A stretch of 42,882 nucleotides of DNA from NCBI GenBank assembly GCA_900770765.1, contig CAAGLK010000064.1, positions 1-42,882 of the forward strand, written 5' to 3'. Both the position numbers and the translations under genes were made by a program. The first letter of the stretch is position 1. Every line of letters starts with the position of its first letter. Below, in pieces: positions 17,467 through 24,244 of this stretch. The stretch is from Helicobacteraceae bacterium (GTDB lineage: Bacteria > Campylobacterota > Campylobacteria > Campylobacterales > Helicobacteraceae). The notes under the pieces are model-generated. The model ran no database searches, was not told the DNA's origin, and saw only the letters and a list, made by a program, of their open reading frames with translations.

Positions 17467-20400
17467 TCAACTTCCTATAATTTCCCTTAAACCTTTAGAA
17501 TTTTGTGAGCTTAAAAAGCCTCTTGCTTCCATTTGTTCTATTATATTTGCCGCTTTGTTATAGCCTATGCCTAAACGCCTTTGAATATAGCTAATTGAAG
17601 TTTTACCATCGCTTAGCATAATGCGCTTTGCCTCTTCGTAAAGCTCATCCGTCTCACCATCTGCTTTTAGCCCTAGAATCTCGCTTTCACTTGGCATAAA
17701 GCTATCATCATATTGTGGCTCTCTTTGTGATTTTATAAACTCCACTATATTTTCAATTTCTTTTTCACTACTCCATGGGGCATGTAGTCGCACGATTCCG
17801 CCTCCAGGTGGGGTAAATAGCATATCCCCACGCCCTAGCAAGGATTCTGCGCCAAATGTATCTAAAATAACTTTAGAATCTATTTTTTGCCCTACTTTAT
17901 AGCTTATGCGTGATGGCAAGTTTGCTTTTATGATTCCTGTTACTACATCCACGCTTGGGCGTTGTGTGGCTACTATTATGTGGATTCCGCTTGCCCTTGC
18001 CATTTGCGCTAGTCTTGCAATTGGCACTTCTGCTTCCTTGCCACCACTCATCATTAAATCTGCTAATTCATCAATAATTACGACAATATAAGGAAAAGGC
18101 TCAAAGCCCTCTATTTTTGCTTTTTCATTATATCCTTCAATATTTTTAATTTTTGCTTCTGCCATTAGTGCATATCTTCTCTCCATTTCTTTAACCGTGC
18201 TTTCAAGTGCAATAATAGCCTTTTTAGGCTGTGTGATTACCGGCGTTAAAAGATGAGGAATATCTGCATAAATGCTAAATTCTAGCATTTTAGGGTCAAT
18301 CATAATAAGCCTTAGCTTATCTGGACTATTTTTATAAAGTAGCGATAAAATCATCGCATTAATCCCCACACTCTTACCGCTTCCTGTGGTTCCAGCTATT
18401 AGTAAATGTGGTAGCTTTTTTAAATCAGTTACAAAAGGATTCCCTACAATATCCTTTCCTAGTGCTAAAGTTAATGGAGAGGCGGAATCTTTAAATAAAT
18501 CATTTTCTAAAATTTCTCTTAAATAAATTGTTTCAATTTGATTATTTGGAATCTCAATTCCTACTACATCTTTACCTGGCACAGGCGCTTGGATGCGGAT
18601 TGTCTTCGCCCTTAGTGCCATTGCTAAATCATCTTGCAATGTTAAAATGCGAGATACTTTAACATTAGGGCTTGGGCGGAATTCAAAGGTAGTTACAATT
18701 GGTCCAGAATAAGTTCGCACAATATCGCCATCAATTTTAAACATTTTTAATTTACTTAAAAGGTCATTTATTTTTTTATCAATTTCTATTTCATCTATTT
18801 CTATTTTTTCGTTTTGCGGTTCTTGTAAAAACTCTAGCGGCGGAAGATTATAGTTTTTTGTGTCGCTTAAATCTTGTGAAATATTTGTTTTATTTTCGTT
18901 TAATTCTTGTAAAAGTGCGGTGTTTTCTGCAAGTGTTTTTGTGTGAATTGAAGCTGTTTGTGGAATCTCTAGTTGTTGGGATTCTGCGGCAATAGATTCT
19001 ACATTAAGATTCTGCGTAGTTTGCTGTGGCTGTGTTATTTGGGCTTGAGAAATCTCTTTTGTTTCTCGTAAAATCGCTGGTGTCGCTTGTGGTTGTATTA
19101 CTTGTGGTTTAGCTTGCGGAATCTCTTGCGTAATTTCGCTATTTTGCTTTATTTCTTGTGGTTGCTGGATATTTATAATTTCTATGTTTTTTGTGTTGGA
19201 ATCTTGTGGCGTTGGTGTGGTTTGTGGTGGTTGTGCTAAAGTTTGCTTTGTAAAAAGCTCTATTGTTTCTACTTTTTGTTCTTGTTTTGGTTCAATTTGT
19301 GTTGGAATCTCGCTAGATTCTACTATTTTTTGTGCTTGTGGTTCTTGTGGAATTTCTTGTATTAAGTTGTAACCATAGTTAAATAGTGGCATTGTGCTTT
19401 GCGGTAGGGTTGGAGTTATTTGTGATATTTCTATTTTTTCTTGTGTGGCTTGTGGTGGAATCTCTTGCGACTTTAATTGTGGTTTTTCTATGGTTTGTGG
19501 CTGCGTGGAATCTTGTGGAATCTCTAGTGTGGTGTGTGGTGCAGTTTGTGGAATTTCTTGTGGTTTGGATTCTATAGATTCTGCGGATTCTGCGGCGGTG
19601 GATTCTACATTAAGCGATTGTGTGGTTTGTGCAACTTGTGAAATTTCTATTGTGTTTTGCTGTGGTTGTGCTAAATCTTGTGGAATCTCTTGCGTGGTTT
19701 GTGGAATTGTTTGTGTGGTGTGTGATGGTTGGGATTCTTGAGAATCCTGTGTGGTTTGTGGAATCTCTTGCATTTTTTCTTTAAAGTTTTGCAGCTCTTG
19801 TGTGTTAAGCGGCTTTGTGCTTTGGACATTTCCATAATAAAAAATAGTGCTAGGGGTGGAATCTTTAGCGGAGTGTGGCTTTTTTTGTGTGTTTTCTAGG
19901 AGAATATCTTTTGATTCTGGTGGTGTTTTTTCATAATATGCGCTAAAGGGCTTGGTGGCGTAGAGATTTTTAGGATAGGCTTTTATGGGGGCTTTTGCCT
20001 CCTTTTTTGTGGATTCTATATTTTGTTTTATTGTTTGTTTTTGTATTTCTTGTGCTTCTTTTTTTATAAGCACGATTGGTTCTTCTTTATTTTGTTCTTT
20101 TTCTTGCTCTAGCATTTGATTTGTTTTGTAATTGCTTTTTTCAAAATGCTTGAAGTTTTCTAAACTTGCTATGGAGTGCTCTTGGAATATTTGTGGGTTA
20201 AAATCCTTTTTTGTTGTTGCACTTGGCGATATTATGCGGATTTGCTCTTCTTTTTCTTCATTTTTCTCTAATGGGTTATCTTCTCTTAAAGGTAGCTCTA
20301 CTTCTTGTCTTAGCTCATCAATGCTTTCAAAATTATTTTCCAAAGATTCTGCTTCTAGGTTGGAATCCACTTCTATATTTTCTTCTTCATCTTTAAAGTT

Positions 20401-21138
20401 AAATTGATGCGTTGGCGGTGGTGGGTTATCTTTAGCTTGTTCTATTAGCTCTTCTAGGGTTAGTGGATGTGGTTTATGTGGCTTTTGTGGCTCTTCTTTT
20501 ATGCTTGTTTCTTGTGGTGGCTCTTGTGTGGATTCTTTTAGATTTTGAGTTTTAGCTGGTGTGAAAAAGGCTTTTAGCTTTAGGGATAGAATCTTAAGGG
20601 ATTCTTTGTTGTGTTTTTGTGCTTTTTTTGTTTTGTTTAAATCATCTTTTAACTCTTTTATAAGGGCATTTGATAGCTCTTTAAATGATTTTCCGCTAAG
20701 TAGCATAATGCTAAATACAAATAAAGCAAGGATAAGCACAAATACGCCAAGCGATGTAATAAGCGGCTCTAATACGCTATTAAAAGATAGCCCAAAGATT
20801 CCAGCTTTTTTAAAAAATAGCCCTTGCAGTGCTAAAATCGCAAAGGAGCAGATAACTACGCCTAGCGTTTTTTCTAAAAATCTATTGCTTTTAAAATCTG
20901 GCTTTTCTTTAATCCTCCATAAAAAGAAAGCAGCCACAAACGCCCACACATAGCCAATATAGCCAAAGAGCCACACTTGAGCGTGTGCAAAGAATCCTAA
21001 AAAGCTAAAAGATTCCAAGCTGCCTACAGCACAAAATACGCCTAATAGGCAAAGAAGTATAATAAATAGCGTTTTTATTTGATTAAAATTAAAATTATTT
21101 AGCTTAGATAAATCTATTTTTGTTTTATTTGTTTTAAT
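17467..21138 (-). CDS. ftsK: DNA translocase FtsK with an extended Gln/Pro linker and probable ATT start
   Basis: FtsK links division to chromosome segregation. The N-terminus has four membrane helices within the first 170 residues. A disordered linker rich in Gln, Pro, Thr and Glu runs for about 550 residues. The RecA-like motor follows, with Walker A GTTGSGKS (about 915) and Walker B VVIIDELADL (about 1018), then a gamma winged helix (ISYIQRRLGIGYNKAANIIEQME). From the ATT the protein has 1223 aa, longer than most family members outside enterics. The open frame continues into selC, but the TTG there is inside the tRNA. After the tRNA there is no in-frame ATG, GTG or TTG before the first helix. 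ATT at 21138 follows AAAGGA by 6 nt. Confidence 0.93.
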   Translation of the reverse strand: MKTNKTKIDLSKLNNFNFNQIKTLFIILLCLLGVFCAVGSLESFSFLGFFAHAQVWLFGYIGYVWAFVAAFFLWRIKEKPDFKSNRFLEKTLGVVICSFAILALQGLFFKKAGIFGLSFNSVLEPLITSLGVFVLILALFVFSIMLLSGKSFKELSNALIKELKDDLNKTKKAQKHNKESLKILSLKLKAFFTPAKTQNLKESTQEPPQETSIKEEPQKPHKPHPLTLEELIEQAKDNPPPPTHQFNFKDEEENIEVDSNLEAESLENNFESIDELRQEVELPLREDNPLEKNEEKEEQIRIISPSATTKKDFNPQIFQEHSIASLENFKHFEKSNYKTNQMLEQEKEQNKEEPIVLIKKEAQEIQKQTIKQNIESTKKEAKAPIKAYPKNLYATKPFSAYYEKTPPESKDILLENTQKKPHSAKDSTPSTIFYYGNVQSTKPLNTQELQNFKEKMQEIPQTTQDSQESQPSHTTQTIPQTTQEIPQDLAQPQQNTIEISQVAQTTQSLNVESTAAESAESIESKPQEIPQTAPHTTLEIPQDSTQPQTIEKPQLKSQEIPPQATQEKIEISQITPTLPQSTMPLFNYGYNLIQEIPQEPQAQKIVESSEIPTQIEPKQEQKVETIELFTKQTLAQPPQTTPTPQDSNTKNIEIINIQQPQEIKQNSEITQEIPQAKPQVIQPQATPAILRETKEISQAQITQPQQTTQNLNVESIAAESQQLEIPQTASIHTKTLAENTALLQELNENKTNISQDLSDTKNYNLPPLEFLQEPQNEKIEIDEIEIDKKINDLLSKLKMFKIDGDIVRTYSGPIVTTFEFRPSPNVKVSRILTLQDDLAMALRAKTIRIQAPVPGKDVVGIEIPNNQIETIYLREILENDLFKDSASPLTLALGKDIVGNPFVTDLKKLPHLLIAGTTGSGKSVGINAMILSLLYKNSPDKLRLIMIDPKMLEFSIYADIPHLLTPVITQPKKAIIALESTVKEMERRYALMAEAKIKNIEGYNEKAKIEGFEPFPYIVVIIDELADLMMSGGKEAEVPIARLAQMARASGIHIIVATQRPSVDVVTGIIKANLPSRISYKVGQKIDSKVILDTFGAESLLGRGDMLFTPPGGGIVRLHAPWSSEKEIENIVEFIKSQREPQYDDSFMPSESEILGLKADGETDELYEEAKRIMLSDGKTSISYIQRRLGIGYNKAANIIEQMEARGFLSSQNSKGLREIIGS

Positions 21139-21154
21139 GGTAAGTCCTTTAAAG

Positions 21155-21254
21155 TGGCGAGAGGGTGAGAGAATCGAACTCCCCAGCAAATAGACACCTA
21201 TCCGCTCAAAATGGGTTTGAAGCCCACGATGCCCACCAGAGACACATACCCTCC
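21155..21254 (-). tRNA. selC: tRNA-Sec (anticodon TCA)
   Basis: The 100-nt RNA, with encoded CCA, has the long extra arm and long acceptor/T arrangement of selenocysteine tRNA. The anticodon loop CTTCAAA with anticodon TCA sits on a GTGGG/CCCAT stem, and the T-loop is TTCGATT. The acceptor pairs GGAGGGT with ACCCTCT. Its presence implies SelA/SelB and at least one selenoprotein (probably formate dehydrogenase) outside the window. Its 3' end lies 16 nt before the ftsK start on the same strand. Confidence 0.93.
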
Positions 21255-21268
21255 AAAATTAAAAAAGA

Positions 21269-21290
21269 AGCGAAAATTTAGCGAAAATTT
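21269..21290. repeat. tandem 11-bp direct repeat upstream of selC
   Basis: AGCGAAAATTT occurs twice without a gap, ending 15 nt upstream of the selC 5' end. On the minus strand it gives two TAAATT-like -10 candidates and may be part of the selC promoter. Confidence 0.4.
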
Positions 21291-21382
21291 ACTTAATTTT
21301 CTTTTATTTTTTAGCCTTTAGGATTCTAAAAAATAGCTTAAAAACTATATAAAAATTAAATAATTTTTTAACTTTTATGGTA

Positions 21383-21388
21383 TATAAA
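21383..21388 (+). promoter_or_regulatory. predicted -10 of the EF-hand protein gene
   Basis: ATGGTATATAAATATTG contains a TATAAA 25 nt before the GTG. I see no sigma-28 or sigma-54 consensus upstream. Confidence 0.35.
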
Positions 21389-21413
21389 TATTGAATTTTT
21401 TTACAAAAGGAGC

Positions 21414-22895
21414 GTGGCAACGAATTTAACAATTACAAATAATTCACAATTGCTAAACTCCATTATGCAAAGTCGCTTAAATGAACTTGGCGTTTATAAA
21501 AGTGTGATTAAGGATTTAAATATAGATGAATACAAACTTAAAATGGAAGCTCTAAAGAAAGCTGATACATTAATAAATGGAGGTGGTTTAAATTACTTTA
21601 GAGGCAGCGAAATATCTCGCGCCCCAATTAGAGTAATAGGGGAGGGGGCGTTAAATTATAATAAATTTGATTTTTCAGTAGCATATTCAAAACTTAATTA
21701 CACAGGCGGAGATTACCCAGATATTACTGCAAAAAATTCATTAAATAATGCTGGTGTAAGCAAATATTTAAATACGCCATTAGGTGAAATGGAAGTGTTT
21801 GTAGATGTAAATGGTGATAATGATAAATATGGGGTTGGAAAGTTAGATTTTGTAGGTTTGCTTATTAATATGGACAATAATCGCGATGGGTTTTTGGATT
21901 CTAATGATTATGCTTTTGATAAGTTAAAGTTAAGAGGGTTTGACTCTAGTGGCGATGAGGTTATTTTAAAATTTAGCGATGTTTATAATTCTTTAGATTT
22001 ATCTCGTTTTGTAAAAACAACAAAGGATATTGATAATAATAGAACAATATCCGGCACCGCACTTTTTAGAGCTGAAGAGAGTTATAAAAAGCTAGATAGC
22101 GAGAATTTAAAGAAAATATTTGAAACATTTAGCGATAAGGATGGTTGGATAAAAACAAAAGATTTACCACTTGATATAAATTTCGCCTATAAAAAAGAAT
22201 CATTAGGTGGTGGAAGTAGGCTTCAAGCCTTTACTCTAGGACTTAAAAACTTAGAAGGCTCTTATGTAGATGAAATAAAAAATCGCTTTAATGAAATGTA
22301 TAAATCTTATCATAGCAATACAAGTTTTGGGAATCAATACGCTATAAGGGCGGAGTTCCAGGCAATTACGGGACTAAGTTTTAGCGAAAGAAAGTTTAAT
22401 GAATTTCACACAGGCTTAAACGACCCAAAAAATGCAGAGCAGTATGCAAATTTTATTAAAGATATTGACCAAATTGAAGCTATGCGATTAAATGAATATG
22501 GTAGCGTAACGCTTAAATTTAATTCTGGTAGAACGCTAAATATAGCTGAGCTTTATATAAGTGATGGCGAGTTTAATGTAACAGAAAAAGGCGAGAGAGC
22601 AAGTGTGGCAAGTGAGCTTAATGAGATAGAAGAAGCAGGGCGAGAAGAAATAGACTTTAATAGCTATGGAGTGCAGACAAATAGTGGAATCTTATCTTTA
22701 TCGCAACTTGGGATTGACTTTATTCAAAAAATTTCTTTTGAAAATGGCAGAAGCGGCTTTGTGCTAACGGATTTTAATGGAGTGGAATCTTTCGTGGATA
22801 ATTTATATCGTATAAGAAGCGTAGAAAATGCGGTAAGATTTAGCGAAGTTGCAGAAAAGGACAAGCTCTGCCCAAGATTTGACACAATGGCTTAG
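21414..22895 (+). CDS. EF-hand protein without signal peptide; possible flagellum-dependent secreted protein
   Basis: I do not recognise it with certainty. The 493-aa protein has no signal peptide or membrane segment. It is rich in Asn, Asp and Ser and lacks Trp- or Cys-rich regions. A good EF-hand loop, DNNRDGFLDSND, lies at 154-165 with a degenerate loop DVNGDNDKYG at 131-140. This composition and layout recall the Campylobacter Cj0814-type proteins that are thought to leave through the flagellar export system, but that is memory, not alignment. The start is uncertain: GTG at 21414 is only 1 nt from AAGGAG, while an in-frame ACG at 21420 has 7-nt spacing. It is convergent with the PHP phosphatase gene, overlapping it by 4 nt. 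Confidence 0.7.
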   Translation: MATNLTITNNSQLLNSIMQSRLNELGVYKSVIKDLNIDEYKLKMEALKKADTLINGGGLNYFRGSEISRAPIRVIGEGALNYNKFDFSVAYSKLNYTGGDYPDITAKNSLNNAGVSKYLNTPLGEMEVFVDVNGDNDKYGVGKLDFVGLLINMDNNRDGFLDSNDYAFDKLKLRGFDSSGDEVILKFSDVYNSLDLSRFVKTTKDIDNNRTISGTALFRAEESYKKLDSENLKKIFETFSDKDGWIKTKDLPLDINFAYKKESLGGGSRLQAFTLGLKNLEGSYVDEIKNRFNEMYKSYHSNTSFGNQYAIRAEFQAITGLSFSERKFNEFHTGLNDPKNAEQYANFIKDIDQIEAMRLNEYGSVTLKFNSGRTLNIAELYISDGEFNVTEKGERASVASELNEIEEAGREEIDFNSYGVQTNSGILSLSQLGIDFIQKISFENGRSGFVLTDFNGVESFVDNLYRIRSVENAVRFSEVAEKDKLCPRFDTMA

Positions 22896-23671
22896 AACTC
22901 TACCATTTCTCGCTCTTTATTGCGATATACGGCGCATTTTGTATAGCCTACTTCTTTAGCTATTTTATGCGTAATATCGCTTTTAAAGTCAATTTGCTCT
23001 AATGCGTGTGCATCGCTACTAAAAGTTATTGGAATCTCAAAAGAGTAGCACATTTCTAAAATTTCTTTGCTTGGATACTGCTCTTTTACCTCCTTTCTTA
23101 AGCCAGCGGCGTTTATTTCTACGCACATATTTGCTTTTTTAACTGCTTTTAGTGTGGATTCTATCTCGCGTCTTAAATCTTTTGTAGGGCGGAAGTTAAA
23201 GATTTTTAATAAATCCATATGTGCTAGAATCTCAAATTTACCGCTATTTGCTAAAGATTCTGTCGCTTTTAAATACTCCACCCAGCAGTCATTAATATCT
23301 CTTTTTGCATATTCTCTAATAAACTCTGGGTTATCAAACCCCCACTCACCTAAAAAATGCACAGCCCCTATGCGATAATCAAGCGGAAGCGTAAATAAAT
23401 AATTCTCCATAAAAGGCGGTAAATAGTCAATTTCTAAAGCGCTTAAAATTTCAATTTGCCCTTTATATTTTTCCTTTAACCTTAGAATCTCATTTAAATA
23501 AAATGGCAAATCCTTAGAATCCATTCTATATTTTTTATCAAATTTCATAGGATTATGGCAAGAAAAGCCAAAGATAGAGATTCCACACTCAATCGCTCTT
23601 AAAACATACTCTTCCATGCTTCCGCTTGCGTGGTTGCAAAGGCTCGTGTGATTATGTAAATCAACTTTCAC
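22892..23671 (-). CDS. PHP-family histidinol-phosphatase
   Basis: The 259-aa protein carries the PHP metal motifs: DLHNHTSLCNHASG (first H-x-H), ALEIDY, GAVHFL, ILAHMDLLK and SSDAHALEQ. This set matches HisJ/HisK-type histidinol-phosphate phosphatases, step eight of histidine synthesis, which fits the presence of hisH and hisA at 31.6-32.9 kb. Other PHP phosphatases look alike, so the substrate is an inference. The GTG start follows AAGGATTCTTA. Confidence 0.8.
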   Translation of the reverse strand: MKVDLHNHTSLCNHASGSMEEYVLRAIECGISIFGFSCHNPMKFDKKYRMDSKDLPFYLNEILRLKEKYKGQIEILSALEIDYLPPFMENYLFTLPLDYRIGAVHFLGEWGFDNPEFIREYAKRDINDCWVEYLKATESLANSGKFEILAHMDLLKIFNFRPTKDLRREIESTLKAVKKANMCVEINAAGLRKEVKEQYPSKEILEMCYSFEIPITFSSDAHALEQIDFKSDITHKIAKEVGYTKCAVYRNKEREMVEF

Positions 23672-23680
23672 TAAGAATCC

Positions 23681-24157
23681 TTAATTAATCTTTTTATCCA
23701 TTTCTTTAGTTATATGCAAACTTAAAACATGCCTATCAAATACCGCTACATAAATCATTGCATCAAATATTTTAATATCAAGCACGAAGCCCTCAACTTT
23801 TACCTCTCGCTTTTTTGTGTCTTCTTGCAGTGTTTCTGCCCTAAATTCTACATTATTCCCAACTTCAATGGGTGCTAGAAACTTAACTTCAGCGCCAATT
23901 ACAATTGCATTTGCATCATTTACTGCTAAAAGTGCCGCATAAGCCGCACTTGAGAATAAATAGCCAGAGTGGATAAGCCCATTTTTATCTAACGCCATTT
24001 TGCTTATAGCTTCTAAATGAACGCGAGATTTTCTATATTTTTGCTCTCTTATATCACCATTGCTAGAATCAATGTGTAAGCAGGCCTTTTGCACTACTGC
24101 ATCGGCGTCATTTTTATTTAAAAAATCCTCTTCTTCGCCTAATAATTCCTCATCCAT
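23681..24157 (-). CDS. hotdog-fold thioesterase (PaaI/FapR-like)
   Basis: The protein (158 aa) has the single hotdog pattern: RVHLEAISKMALDKNGLIHSGYLFSSAAYAA (split by the central helix), then VIGAEVKFLAPIEVGNNVEFRAE and the strand REVKVEGFV. This fits acyl-CoA or acyl-ACP thioesterases or a FapR-type ligand domain; no helix-turn-helix is present, so a repressor role is unlikely. An upstream ATG at 24196 lies before the Shine-Dalgarno; AAAAGGAGCG sits 5-6 nt before ATG 24157, which I chose. The N-terminal 30 residues are acidic. It lies 9 nt upstream of the PHP gene. Confidence 0.75.
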   Translation of the reverse strand: MDEELLGEEEDFLNKNDADAVVQKACLHIDSSNGDIREQKYRKSRVHLEAISKMALDKNGLIHSGYLFSSAAYAALLAVNDANAIVIGAEVKFLAPIEVGNNVEFRAETLQEDTKKREVKVEGFVLDIKIFDAMIYVAVFDRHVLSLHITKEMDKKIN

Positions 24158-24221
24158 TAGCCACGCTCCTTTTATAAAGCTTAAATTATTACACATTTTT
24201 AATAAGTTTGCTTTTAAATGC

Positions 24222-24227
24222 TATAAT
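24222..24227 (+). promoter_or_regulatory. predicted extended -10 (TGCTATAAT) of the pglA-pglC fusion gene
   Basis: AAATGCTATAATG is a perfect TATAAT with an upstream TG. It lies 17 nt before the ATG, giving a very short leader containing AAAAAGGC. Confidence 0.6.
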
Positions 24228-24244
24228 GTTTAAAAAGGCTTTAT

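Noticed and set aside
19184..19741. Cys/Gly-rich + strand open frames opposite ftsK
   Set aside because: They are antisense shadows of the Gln/Pro-rich FtsK linker; the low-complexity composition comes from that strand.
21139..21189. TTG start for ftsK at 21189
   Set aside because: The codon lies inside the T arm of tRNA-Sec, and no Shine-Dalgarno precedes it; ATT at 21138 fits better.
24158..24196. Longer N-terminus of the thioesterase from ATG 24196
   Set aside because: The Shine-Dalgarno lies inside this segment and is well placed for ATG 24157.
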